In this document: one piece after another, positions 1 to 8,784 of the stretch
How the letters are laid out: each line of letters begins with the position of its first letter
Numbering within the stretch: the first letter of the stretch is position 1
Origin: a virus
Length of the DNA: 32,477 bases
Direction: 5' to 3' (one strand)
Virus record (IMG/VR): IMGVR_UViG_3300027805_000054
Location: 1 to 32,477 of that record
Translations under genes and position numbers: made by a program
Notes under the pieces: generated by a model
The model's input: only the letters and a program-made list of their open reading frames with translations
The model's database searches: none
Told to the model about the DNA's origin: nothing

Positions 1-2117
1 TTGGTTTTTAACGTTTGGGGATTAAGATTCTCAGTTATCTTTTTAAATATTGCCTTGGAAATACCAGTGTCATTCAGTCCGTCAGCGATCGCAGTTTGAA
101 TTATTTTCGGGAAAAATTTTGATAATCGATCAGCAATAAGTTTGCCGCCTGTTTGTTCTAATTTATCAATAGAACCATTGAGAATTGGAGATATTAAGCG
201 TGGTATTAAGGCATCTATCGCCTTTCCTCCTGCTGAAGCTATTCCTGAGCCAACAGCATTATCAACAACATCTACTCTGGTTACATCTTTTATTTTTCTG
301 GCAAACGACGATAAAGAATCATTGATTTCTGGGAATATTGTATCTAAAGCCATTGACAACTGCGATCCTATGACTCCCGAAAAAGCACCAGTTCCGAGTC
401 TCCCCACGTCAAAAAGTAACGGCAAGATTTGATCTGTTACGGAAATTTTGCTACCAAATCCAACTCCTTTTAAAAATCTTTCTCCTATTCCAGAAAAAGT
501 ATTTCCCACTACTGCCTGTGTGCGATTATTCCTGTTTAAGAATTTTTCTAATTCCGCTATTTCACTGCTACTTGATCTAACTCTAGATTCATAAAGTTTG
601 TATTCACTTTCAAGCTTTGCTAATTCCTTGGATTGCTCACTTCTCAGTCTGGTGAGTTGAGAAGTTAGAGACGTTATACTTCTTTCTAGTTCTTGTTTCT
701 GAGCGTCATCAATAGCAGGATTTTGTATTCTTCTCTGCCTCTGATCTATTTTGTTAGACAAAATTCTTTCATCTAATTTGAAGTTATCTTCAACTAATGA
801 TTTACGGGCATCAAGGATATTTTTTTCTTCTTCTAATCCATCCTTTAATTCCTTTAATCTTGTCCTTGCTTTGTCATTAGCACCACCATCTAGTATCCGC
901 GACAAAGTTGCCCTACCCGCAGCACTAGAAAATTTAACAATTTGTCTGTTTGCAGATTCAAAAGCATTATTAATGGTTTTACTTAAACTTGTTTCCAAAG
1001 AAAGCGCGATCGCTTCTGTGAAATTTCCTGTTGCTAATGCCTGAACTGTTGAATTTAATATATTAGTAACTAATGGTTGCTTGATAATGCCTTTAATAAA
1101 AGCTGCTGATGTTTTATTGCCAATAATATCAATAATTCTATTCTCTAAAGTAAAGTTGGCAAGTTGAGAATTTAAGCTCTGAAATACGGTTCTGACTTCT
1201 GTGCCTGCTAAGTCTTGGATTTGCCTATTAAATCCAGTTCCTATGAGTAAGTTGGCTAGTGGACTATTTGTAGGTATTTGTCCAGCGATAAGCCCCGATA
1301 TACTCCCAGTTAGTTCATCAATGGCTGCTGATGCAGATCCCCCTAGCAATGCTTGTATAAATTTAGGGGAATATTGAGCGATCGCGGGGCTAGTGGCAAT
1401 ACCTTCAACTAATGACCTAACTGGACCCGATCCAACTGTAAAATCAAAGAATGAGGCGATCGCGGTTTGAGCTAAAGATTTATCTAAGCTTTGTAAAGCT
1501 GTTCCAATAGCTTTTTGTGTACCAGAGAATATTGAAAATCCTAGTTTTTCTTCAATAGGATTAAATATAGCTCCGGTAATCCCTCTTACGCCCAAGCTAA
1601 CACTGTCAGATATTTTCTTGGAAACAGGAGTAGTATCTAGTTTTAATATTTCTCTAGTAAATCCTTCCCCGAATGGTACAGCAATATTTCCAATAGCTCG
1701 AATATTGTCACTCAAACTAGCGGTTTCGCTAATTGCGTCCTCCGCTTGCTGCGCTATCATCGAGAAAAAACTGTTAGCAACTGGATTTTCTTGAACAGTT
1801 TTTCTTATCTCATTAACAACAGAAAATAAGCCAGTTATTTTTGATGTTATTAGTCCAACGCTGGTGACAGTAGCTACTCCTAGTCCTGCCATCGCTGTGC
1901 TAGTATCAAGAACTTTAAGCCTCGCCGTATCAGCAAAAGCGGCTACAGTTGCCAAAGAACTTCCTGCTAATGCTAAAGACTTAGAAACAGCAGTTGATTC
2001 CTCTTTTAATTTAGCAAAGGCTACACTCGTATCTTTGAGGACTTTACTAGCTGAATCTTTAGCTTGAATTTCTATTTCTATCGGTCTAGTTGGCTCGTTA
2101 TTTCTGTTAGCAGCCAT
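1..2117 (-). CDS. Tape-measure-like tail protein, C-terminus beyond window
   Basis: An open frame of 705 codons runs from an ATG two bases after the stop of the preceding gene to the left edge without a stop, so the product is partial. The N-terminus (charged, then AKDSASKVLKDTSVAF) resembles the start of many tail tape-measure proteins, and the body is a long helical, Ala/Ser/Leu/Ile-rich chain with several weakly hydrophobic stretches. Residues about 425-530 are strongly charged heptad-like sequence (KELKDGLEEEKN, KLESEYKLYESRVR) that should form coiled coil. Tape measures set tail length and line the tail tube. The family is inferred from composition and N-terminus only; no peptidase or lysozyme domain is visible in the part present. 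It could instead be another large internal virion protein linked to the hydrolase gene upstream. Confidence 0.5.
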   Translation of the reverse strand, partial: MAANRNNEPTRPIEIEIQAKDSASKVLKDTSVAFAKLKEESTAVSKSLALAGSSLATVAAFADTARLKVLDTSTAMAGLGVATVTSVGLITSKITGLFSVVNEIRKTVQENPVANSFFSMIAQQAEDAISETASLSDNIRAIGNIAVPFGEGFTREILKLDTTPVSKKISDSVSLGVRGITGAIFNPIEEKLGFSIFSGTQKAIGTALQSLDKSLAQTAIASFFDFTVGSGPVRSLVEGIATSPAIAQYSPKFIQALLGGSASAAIDELTGSISGLIAGQIPTNSPLANLLIGTGFNRQIQDLAGTEVRTVFQSLNSQLANFTLENRIIDIIGNKTSAAFIKGIIKQPLVTNILNSTVQALATGNFTEAIALSLETSLSKTINNAFESANRQIVKFSSAAGRATLSRILDGGANDKARTRLKELKDGLEEEKNILDARKSLVEDNFKLDERILSNKIDQRQRRIQNPAIDDAQKQELERSITSLTSQLTRLRSEQSKELAKLESEYKLYESRVRSSSSEIAELEKFLNRNNRTQAVVGNTFSGIGERFLKGVGFGSKISVTDQILPLLFDVGRLGTGAFSGVIGSQLSMALDTIFPEINDSLSSFARKIKDVTRVDVVDNAVGSGIASAGGKAIDALIPRLISPILNGSIDKLEQTGGKLIADRLSKFFPKIIQTAIADGLNDTGISKAIFKKITENLNPQTLKT

Positions 2118-2119
2118 GA

Positions 2120-5100
2120 TTATTTTTTAACTCTAGATTGTACGAAATTACGAATTTTTTCTTTCTCAGTTCCAATCTTTTCTTTTAATTGATTGGAAAT
2201 AATATCAACTTCTTCCTGGAAATTAATTAGGGATTTATCAGCTTCTTTTAGTTTCTTGCTAATAGTTCCTTGTCCTAATTGAACACCAATTAATTTAGCT
2301 TCACCTACTATTGCTTTTTTGAGTTTTTGCCGTCTTGTTGTTGGCTTGTCTTTGTTTTTAATTCTATCAATTAAGTCACGTGTCCTCAAGTAAGCTCGTT
2401 CTAAATCTTGCCCTAAACCTCCCAATGTTGATGAGAGAGTACCCCTACCAAGCTTTGAGAGAAGTCGCTGCCTATTGTACTCTTTGGGATTTGAGGAATA
2501 ATTCAATCTGCATTTTTTCTCAGGAGGTAAACAGATATCACCACAGCGTTTATTATCTCCTGAACACTGATTAAGGAAGTCCAATTTAACTTCTAAATCA
2601 ACTTTAAAAATACCATTCAAGGTTGATGATCTCTGGATTTCGTAAGCATCAGTTTTTGGCTCAGAGGGTGGTTTAGTTTTAGTCGTGCGAGGTTTTCTGG
2701 CAGATGGCTTTTTAGTGGATGGTTTCTTGGGAGTCTTAGATGGAGTTGGACTTGTCACTTTAGCCGTTTCTTTGGTAGCCGCTTTTCTTCTGGCGTTAAA
2801 GGCAACTCTTTTTTTCTCCTTTCTGCCTAACTCTTCAAGACTTCCTTCGTAATATCCAAAAGATTCTCTAATAGCATCTCTAACTCGATTATCCTCAAGG
2901 TAATCTTTTGCTGAATGTCCTTTTACGGTGCTAATCCACTGCTGTCTAGCACCGCTACCAATATTGGGAATATTTGATACCGGATCTTGAGAACTGATAA
3001 TAGTCCGATGTCTTCTGGATTGATTCTCTGCAAATCCAAAATGAGGTGTTCCTAAATTAACAACATTAACTTGTCTAAGAACTTCTTTCCCGGTTGGATT
3101 TCCTTTTATGTCCATTCGAGAAAGTAACTCTAATGCTTCTTTAGTTGTTTGCCCAGCCATGCCATGAGCGACAACATTTATCTTTTTATATTTATTTTTG
3201 AGTTCGGATGGATTACTCGCTTTTCTCTGTATTCCATAAGCATATAAATGAGCCGCTAAATCTATTGCATCTTGATTTTTTCCTCTTTTAAATGTTTGCA
3301 AATAATTCTTCATTCCATCAAGAATTTCATCTCCATTACCAGTTTCATTTGATTTTTTATTAATACCCGTTTCTTGTAAATCAAATGGAATTACATAATT
3401 ATTTTGAGTAAGCCAATAATCACCATCGTTATCAGGTTCTTCTCTTTGGAGTAACTTTTTAATTTCTTCTGCTCCATGCCCTTTGCCTGAACCAACAGCA
3501 AATGTAATATTATCTTGAGGAACATGAACCAATCTAAGCTTGACGGCTCTTTCTTCTGCTAATTTAGCAGATTCATCAAAACCTTCACGATATTTCCCTT
3601 TAGTTTGTTCATAAGTTCTGATAGTTGTTCCCAGCAAAAACGCTCCTACTGCTCCGGCCGTCCAAGCGATTGGGGCTGAACCACTAAATTTAATTAATGC
3701 CTCTAGTCGTTTGTTCGTAGTGACAATATCTTTCAGTTGCCGTTTAGCTTCCCGTTCATTTTTATTTCTACCAGATAATCCAGATACAGCGATCGCTCTC
3801 GTACCCAAGCTACGTTTTCTCGCTACACCAGATACAATTCTCTGCGCTGATTCTGGATTTCTATCTGCTAATTTAATAGCGGATCTCATCTCATCTATTG
3901 GCATAGAACCATAACCAACTACACCTTTGCTAGACGCAATTTTTCTTAATTCTCGAATAGTGTAATTATTGCCAGTTTCAGGATTAATAATATAATCCTC
4001 TTCTTTTTTAGGTTCTGGATTAATCTGTTGAGTATTTTCTTCTAACTTGAATCGAGCGATCGCTTGATTGAGCTGTGATAATTCTGATGGTTTTGCTAGT
4101 TCAGAAGTTTTTAACTTACAAACATTATCTTTTTCAATACAAGTAGAACCGCAAGAAATACCAACTTTGCAGCGTTTCCTTTTACCCTTTAATATACCTT
4201 TCTTGGGAACAGCATCATAATAAATGTAAATACTGTCAGAACGTTTTGTTGTAGATTGGTAAGTTAAATTTCCATCTTTAAATGTGAACTTAAAAGGTTT
4301 ATTCTCAAGAGTGAATAAACCTGTTATTTCTCCATTCGGAGAAGATTTGATATTAACTATTTTACCTATCTGCTTATTACAAGCTCGACTAAGTAAAACA
4401 CTAAACTGTTTGATGACTAAATCTTTGCTGGAATTAGCTGCATCAAACCGTCCAACTCCAGACAAGGACTTTTTTAAGATTAAATCTCTCCCTTCTGTGT
4501 ATAAGTTAGATACAGAATCTTTCTTTGTGCGATCAAAATATCTATTCAGTATATCTTGAGTTGATTTATTGACTTCTACTCCGTCCCACACATTATTATT
4601 TTTCTCCCCTGTCCACTGATTATTTTTTGTCATTTTGTAGTGGACGCTAGAATAATACAAAGAATGTCCATTTGCCTTTACATTAGTTTTATTAGGCATT
4701 GTCACTCCATATATTCTTTCAACAGGATCTTTATCAGGGTCTATCAAGCTTAATCCAGTGGGACGAGTTAAGCCAAAATAAGGACTTCCTGTAGTTATAA
4801 CTCTGATATCTTTTACACCCAATTTATCCAAAATTTCGTAGGCTTCTCGCGTTGGCATCCCGCCCCCCGACTGCCCCATTAAATTTATTGGCTTATCTGG
4901 GAATTTCTGATGATAAGCATAAGCTCTAGCAGCGATTCTTACCGCAACATCGCTACGTCCTTTTGTTAGATTATCTTTTAACAAAGCGCGAGTTGCTTTC
5001 TTCAGAAAACTAGGACTAAGAACAGTTTCACCTTTTTCGGCAATTATTTCTTGTTCTGGTGACTCAATTCCAACAACATGATGATCTGGGAGCATTTTAC

Positions 5101-6475
5101 CAATTTGCTGTCCCATGTAATCTGCTTCTAATCCTTTTACACCTCCTACTCCACCAGTAAAAAATGTAATTTGGTTAACTTTATTCTGAGTATATCGGCT
5201 TTCCACTTCTGCGCCATCAGCATTGCTTTGATCTTTGACCGATCTATAACCTGCTTTTAACTCAGACGGAGTTTGATATATTTTTGCTTGTTCCTTGGCT
5301 AGTTCCGCAGAATTAGAAAATCCTGCCTGAAATCTTGCTTTTTGAACTAAATAAGTAGACGTAGGTATTCCTAGCAATAATGCTCCACTAGCGATCGCTG
5401 CTAACTGTAAACCTTCAGGAGATTTTAATTTCAACGAATTGAGCTGTCCTTCTCGGCAAACAGATTTTTTAGAAATGCAAATATCACCGCATTCTTTACC
5501 AATTTTGCAATTAGCTTTATCCATTCTGTCTTGTCGAACGGGAGTAGCTAATCTGTCTTTTACAAATTTCCTAAAGTCGGCATCTTCAAAATATGCGTCT
5601 TGTCCATGTTCAGCTACTTTATTGAAAGATTTTCTGTTAACCGCTTTACCTCCACCTGCTCTATTGACAATATAATCTTTGTCTGATGCGGCAGTCACAA
5701 TATCACCATTACCAGGGATGATATCAACGTCAGGAGAACCAATGGCAGTTGTTTTAGCTTTCACTCCTAATGTGTGGAGAATTTCATTAGTCTCCTGTAC
5801 TGTTAAGCCACCGCCGGAATGCCCTATTAATTGAAAGTCAACATTGGGATTAGCTTTTTTATATGCCAATAATTTAGCAGCTAATTGTCTAGCTACTGGA
5901 TTATGTTTTTTTTGAGCTACTGTTTTGATGAATAATTCCAGTGCTTCATTCACAGCTTTACCTGCACCATCTTTTGCAGGATTACTAGCTACGTTAAAAT
6001 CTTTGTATTCAATTGGTTCTGAATAAAGATTTCTAATTCCAAGAGATTTGATGTTTTCCTCTAGTTTTACGCTTTCAGAAAAAGCATCTTTTGTGCCAAA
6101 TCCACCAACCGCAAATACAGCCGTCTTGATGTTATCTGGTAATTTAGGTGCTTTTATTTTCTCTGATTCTTTCAGTGCTATCTTGCCACTTTCAGTAAAA
6201 CCTTTAATGTAATCCTGTTTTATTTTTTGAATACCAGCGATCGCTCCCAACGTACCAGCAGCAACAAGAGCCGTCCCACCGCCAGTCGCAGCAGCAGTGA
6301 TTAATGCAGTTTTTCCAAAATTATTTGATTTGGACGATTCAGGTTGAGAAAGTTTCTGTTCACCATCTCTACATTTTGATTTTTTGGGAATACAAATCTC
6401 ACCACATTTTTTACCCTTTCTACATACGGCATCAAAGACTTCTTTTCGGTACTTGCTGTTGTTTGCGATCGCCAT
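2120..6475 (-). CDS. Triplicated Cys-motif / hydrophobic segment / alpha-beta hydrolase-like protein
   Basis: This 1451-aa protein starts at an ATG with a good ribosome-binding site (AAGGAAGG). It is built from three repeated modules plus a tail. Each module has a four-Cys motif (residues 18-35, 323-340, 769-786), a hydrophobic helix, a conserved amphipathic stretch of the type GFxxSAxLAxExA, then an alpha/beta-hydrolase-like core. Core 1 has GHSGGG (Ser220) with candidate Asp258 and His290. Core 2 has GQSGGG (Ser536) with Asp583 and His604. Core 3 has AHGMAG, where the nucleophile position is Gly1105, but keeps Asp1164 and His1187. A Lys/Pro-rich linker (about 1240-1285) and a fourth Cys motif (1304-1322) precede a charged, coiled-coil-like C-terminus. 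The serine nucleophile, acid and histidine order is that of lipases/esterases; the substrate is unknown. It lies in a close-packed row with the two other Cys-motif genes and the tape-measure candidate. The hydrolase fold is inferred from motif order. Confidence 0.6.
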   Translation of the reverse strand: MAIANNSKYRKEVFDAVCRKGKKCGEICIPKKSKCRDGEQKLSQPESSKSNNFGKTALITAAATGGGTALVAAGTLGAIAGIQKIKQDYIKGFTESGKIALKESEKIKAPKLPDNIKTAVFAVGGFGTKDAFSESVKLEENIKSLGIRNLYSEPIEYKDFNVASNPAKDGAGKAVNEALELFIKTVAQKKHNPVARQLAAKLLAYKKANPNVDFQLIGHSGGGLTVQETNEILHTLGVKAKTTAIGSPDVDIIPGNGDIVTAASDKDYIVNRAGGGKAVNRKSFNKVAEHGQDAYFEDADFRKFVKDRLATPVRQDRMDKANCKIGKECGDICISKKSVCREGQLNSLKLKSPEGLQLAAIASGALLLGIPTSTYLVQKARFQAGFSNSAELAKEQAKIYQTPSELKAGYRSVKDQSNADGAEVESRYTQNKVNQITFFTGGVGGVKGLEADYMGQQIGKMLPDHHVVGIESPEQEIIAEKGETVLSPSFLKKATRALLKDNLTKGRSDVAVRIAARAYAYHQKFPDKPINLMGQSGGGMPTREAYEILDKLGVKDIRVITTGSPYFGLTRPTGLSLIDPDKDPVERIYGVTMPNKTNVKANGHSLYYSSVHYKMTKNNQWTGEKNNNVWDGVEVNKSTQDILNRYFDRTKKDSVSNLYTEGRDLILKKSLSGVGRFDAANSSKDLVIKQFSVLLSRACNKQIGKIVNIKSSPNGEITGLFTLENKPFKFTFKDGNLTYQSTTKRSDSIYIYYDAVPKKGILKGKRKRCKVGISCGSTCIEKDNVCKLKTSELAKPSELSQLNQAIARFKLEENTQQINPEPKKEEDYIINPETGNNYTIRELRKIASSKGVVGYGSMPIDEMRSAIKLADRNPESAQRIVSGVARKRSLGTRAIAVSGLSGRNKNEREAKRQLKDIVTTNKRLEALIKFSGSAPIAWTAGAVGAFLLGTTIRTYEQTKGKYREGFDESAKLAEERAVKLRLVHVPQDNITFAVGSGKGHGAEEIKKLLQREEPDNDGDYWLTQNNYVIPFDLQETGINKKSNETGNGDEILDGMKNYLQTFKRGKNQDAIDLAAHLYAYGIQRKASNPSELKNKYKKINVVAHGMAGQTTKEALELLSRMDIKGNPTGKEVLRQVNVVNLGTPHFGFAENQSRRHRTIISSQDPVSNIPNIGSGARQQWISTVKGHSAKDYLEDNRVRDAIRESFGYYEGSLEELGRKEKKRVAFNARRKAATKETAKVTSPTPSKTPKKPSTKKPSARKPRTTKTKPPSEPKTDAYEIQRSSTLNGIFKVDLEVKLDFLNQCSGDNKRCGDICLPPEKKCRLNYSSNPKEYNRQRLLSKLGRGTLSSTLGGLGQDLERAYLRTRDLIDRIKNKDKPTTRRQKLKKAIVGEAKLIGVQLGQGTISKKLKEADKSLINFQEEVDIISNQLKEKIGTEKEKIRNFVQSRVKK

Positions 6476-6498
6476 ATTATCCTTCCTTAAATGTATTT

Positions 6499-7620
6499 TT
6501 ATTCTGTTACTTTTTTAGGACGACCTCGACCTCGTTTCGTTTCAGCAGCAACTTGATTTGTTGCAACAATAGCTTTTGCTGTCTGCTCTACAGGAAATGA
6601 TTCTGGATCTTCTGTTGATTTTGATTTTTCCTTAGAAGATGGAGATATTTCTGATTTTGGCTTATTCTTTCCAAGTAATTTTTTAGCTTGTCTGCCAGTA
6701 TTTTTTGCAACGTTTGAAGCTGTCATCTTGATATCTTTTCCAGCAAGCTTCAAGTTACTTCCAATAGCACTAACAGCATTTTGAGTACCAGCTTTAACAG
6801 CACCCGCGGCAGCTCCTAACGAAGCCCCTCTTGTTGTTCCAATAACGCCCGCCATATTCCTTCTGTTTTCGTATTCTTCTTTTCTTGATATTTTTCCTCC
6901 AAGGGATTCTCTTACTTTTCTCGACTGTTCTTCTGCGGCGCGTACACCTTTTACTCCTTCTCCTCCTGCTTTTAAAGCTGCTTTGGCTATGTCAGTACCT
7001 TTTGTAAATTCTTCCTTTCCTTCCTTCGCTGCCTGTTTCAAGCGACTGCCTATAGCTTTCGCTCCACGTCCCAACTCGTTTCTGTTTAAGTACGCAACTC
7101 CACCAGCACCAGCTACAGTAGCCGCGCCAACTAAACCAGCACCAACACCAGCCGCAACACCACCAGGAGACTTTAATCTACCCGCAGCTTGTCTCATCGC
7201 ACCAGCATTGCCAGTGCCGTTATATTTTTTACATTTAGCACCCTTGGGTAAGCAAACTTTTCCGCAAGCTACGCCACCTTTTTTACACTTGACTTGTGCA
7301 TCTAATCTCACAAAGCCAAAAGCATATTCGCAGGGACTATCCATGCTGTCAGTTTTAATGCCATAACCACTTTCTAAAAAGCCTCTAGCATATTCATTGA
7401 TTTCTTCTGAATCCTCTGGAGAGTAATTAAATCCTATTTCATTGCCATCAGCAGCATAATTGTAGATGTCGCCGCCACTCATTAACTGACCAACGATCAT
7501 GTCTTCACTTAATGATGCTGTCAGAATAGTTACTGGTGCATCAAATTCATCTGCATAAACTTTGCCGATCTCAGTTAAAACATCAGTTGTTTCAGAGTCA
7601 AAGTGTTCAGTATCAAACAT
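6499..7620 (-). CDS. Cys-motif protein with hydrophobic segment and AT-hook-like C-terminus
   Basis: This 373-aa protein has no family I recognise. The start is an ATG with GAGAGGAA upstream, one base after the stop of the JAMM-like gene. Residues 1-100 are acidic and soluble-looking. Cysteines 112, 119, 123 and 130 form the same C-x6-C-G-x2-C-L-x5-C-K motif as in both neighbours. A Gly/Ala-rich hydrophobic segment at about 152-178 follows LKSPGG, matching the LKSPEG before the hydrophobic helix of module 2 in the downstream 1451-aa protein, and is followed by a similar charged helix. The C-terminal third is basic and repetitive with a Ser/Lys/Glu linker, and ends in KRGRGRPKK, which resembles an AT-hook. 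It looks like one of the neighbour's modules with the hydrolase core absent. Membrane or virion location is inferred; the DNA-binding hint is weak because basic tails are common. Confidence 0.6.
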   Translation of the reverse strand: MFDTEHFDSETTDVLTEIGKVYADEFDAPVTILTASLSEDMIVGQLMSGGDIYNYAADGNEIGFNYSPEDSEEINEYARGFLESGYGIKTDSMDSPCEYAFGFVRLDAQVKCKKGGVACGKVCLPKGAKCKKYNGTGNAGAMRQAAGRLKSPGGVAAGVGAGLVGAATVAGAGGVAYLNRNELGRGAKAIGSRLKQAAKEGKEEFTKGTDIAKAALKAGGEGVKGVRAAEEQSRKVRESLGGKISRKEEYENRRNMAGVIGTTRGASLGAAAGAVKAGTQNAVSAIGSNLKLAGKDIKMTASNVAKNTGRQAKKLLGKNKPKSEISPSSKEKSKSTEDPESFPVEQTAKAIVATNQVAAETKRGRGRPKKVTE

Positions 7621-7621
7621 T

Positions 7622-8293
7622 TTAAATTTCCTCTCGCTTATAAGTCATTCCTAAATCTTTAGCCGTTCTTTTAATAACTTCGTGGTGATAATCACCCTCT
7701 GCCACATCTATTCTCATCCTGCCTGTAATGATTTTGGTAGCAAATTCTTTATAAACCTCACCTTCGTACTTTTCGTAAGCTGGTTTAATGCGATCGCTCC
7801 ACAACTTTTCATCCCAACCAGATGGAGGAGGTTTGATAGAGTGCCGATAACCATTGCTAACGGCTCTCATTTCTTTGCAATTAGTGATACAAGCAACTTG
7901 AATATCGGCGGAGGAAAAGCTTAAACCTTTGCTTCTAGCATCATTCCTACTCCATCCCAAATTAGGATGATTGTGAGTAACAATTGAGCCTCGCATTTTC
8001 AATAAATCATCTACTGTTAAATTAACTGAAGTGCGATCGCCTCCCTTAGCCAAAATTACTCTACCTTTATCATCAATAATTAATGCTTTTTCCGTTGGTA
8101 AATCTTTAATTTTATCTTCGTAGCGATGAACAATCTTTTCTAATTGCTTTTCGCTAAGACGACATTTCTTGATTCTGGGAATACAAGCATCACCACATTG
8201 ATAATTAGTTTTTTTGCACTTTAGGGTTTGATTTTGGAAGTCTGTCCTTGCTTCGATTCTTCCCTTTAATCTCGCTAGGGGCAGCAGTTTCAT
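7622..8293 (-). CDS. Cys-motif protein with JAMM-like metal-binding signature
   Basis: A 223-aa protein with an ATG start ten bases after GGAGG. Cysteines 26, 33, 37 and 44 form the four-Cys motif shared with the next two genes. Residues 80-135 hold a beta-strand pair and THNHP (His107, His109) followed by FSSAD (Ser127, Asp130). H-x-H-P then S-x2-D is the metal-ligand pattern of JAB/JAMM proteins and of RadC, although the gap between His109 and Ser127 is longer than the usual seven or so residues; a Glu near residue 65 could be the upstream acid. Such domains are isopeptidases or peptidases in characterised JAMM families and are also known attached to phage proteins. The C-terminus is charged and helical. 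Its position straight after the neck genes suggests a virion-associated enzyme. Assignment to JAMM is by motif only, and a structurally different metal-binding domain is possible. Confidence 0.5.
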   Translation of the reverse strand: MKLLPLARLKGRIEARTDFQNQTLKCKKTNYQCGDACIPRIKKCRLSEKQLEKIVHRYEDKIKDLPTEKALIIDDKGRVILAKGGDRTSVNLTVDDLLKMRGSIVTHNHPNLGWSRNDARSKGLSFSSADIQVACITNCKEMRAVSNGYRHSIKPPPSGWDEKLWSDRIKPAYEKYEGEVYKEFATKIITGRMRIDVAEGDYHHEVIKRTAKDLGMTYKREEI

Positions 8294-8369
8294 TTGTTAT
8301 TAATCCTCCAAAAACATTACCCTTTAAGTGAGAATCATCCAATAAAAAACCGTCTTTAATATCACTCAT
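8205..8369 (-). CDS. Possible small ORF overlapping the JAMM-like gene (54 aa)
   Basis: An ATG at 8369 overlaps the TGA of the preceding neck gene by eight bases and has AGAGGT about eight bases upstream. It encodes 54 residues, beginning MSDIKDGFLLDDSHLKGN, before a TAA. The last 89 bases overlap the first part of the JAMM-like gene in another frame. The leading 35 residues look like ordinary protein, whereas the end (KNRSKDRLPKSNPK) looks like out-of-frame sequence. A +1 shift near the AAAGGG at about 8250 would join it to the JAMM-like frame and give that protein a longer N-terminus. It may therefore be a separate small gene, the 5' part of a frameshifted or shift-programmed gene, or chance. 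Confidence 0.3.
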   Translation of the reverse strand: MSDIKDGFLLDDSHLKGNVFGGLITNETAAPSEIKGKNRSKDRLPKSNPKVQKN

Positions 8370-8784
8370 AAATATAAACCTCTTGCTGTCCTTGATCTTG
8401 TTTAACTTGAATACTCCAAGTTAAACCATTATCGGTTAATTGCAGTAAAGTACAAGCTATTTGCGGAGCATCTGGGGTATTATCAATGCTATCTACCAGA
8501 TAATCTACATTCTCAGCTTCTAATTCATGACGTGGATACTTCTTAGAAATACCCTTAATATCAAGAACCCTAGCCATACCCTGTAAATTACTCAGACTAC
8601 TCATGTTTTCCAAATCATATTTAGTTTCTTCAATAACTGGATTTGGGATAACTTGAGTAATTTGGTAATCATCACCAATTAGCCGCCGGATATAAACATC
8701 CCTAACTTTTGGCAGTCCATACTCAACGGCTTTTTTAGCAGCAGCATCGCGCAATATTGACATTCTTTCAAAGAAGCTTGTCAT
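8362..8784 (-). CDS. Putative neck / head-tail joining protein
   Basis: I set the start at the ATG overlapping the previous gene's TGA as ATGA (140 aa); an in-frame ATG 39 bases earlier would add 13 residues that lie entirely within the upstream gene. The product (MTSFFERMSILRDAAAKK) is a mixed alpha/beta protein with no recognised motif, Cys or hydrophobic segment. In DUF2213-DUF2184-DUF4054 head modules the gene after the DUF4054 connector usually encodes another neck or tail-completion protein, and this one has the right size and place. The function is therefore by position only. Confidence 0.5.
   Translation of the reverse strand: MTSFFERMSILRDAAAKKAVEYGLPKVRDVYIRRLIGDDYQITQVIPNPVIEETKYDLENMSSLSNLQGMARVLDIKGISKKYPRHELEAENVDYLVDSIDNTPDAPQIACTLLQLTDNGLTWSIQVKQDQGQQEVYIYE

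Noticed and set aside
142-2067. Three plus-strand open frames opposite the tape-measure candidate
   Set aside because: They are antisense to a single continuous 705-codon minus-strand frame, have no ribosome-binding sites, and their residue composition mirrors the other strand.
6983-7366. 127-codon plus-strand frame rich in Pro and Ala
   Set aside because: Antisense shadow of the Gly/Ala-rich hydrophobic region of the 373-aa protein.
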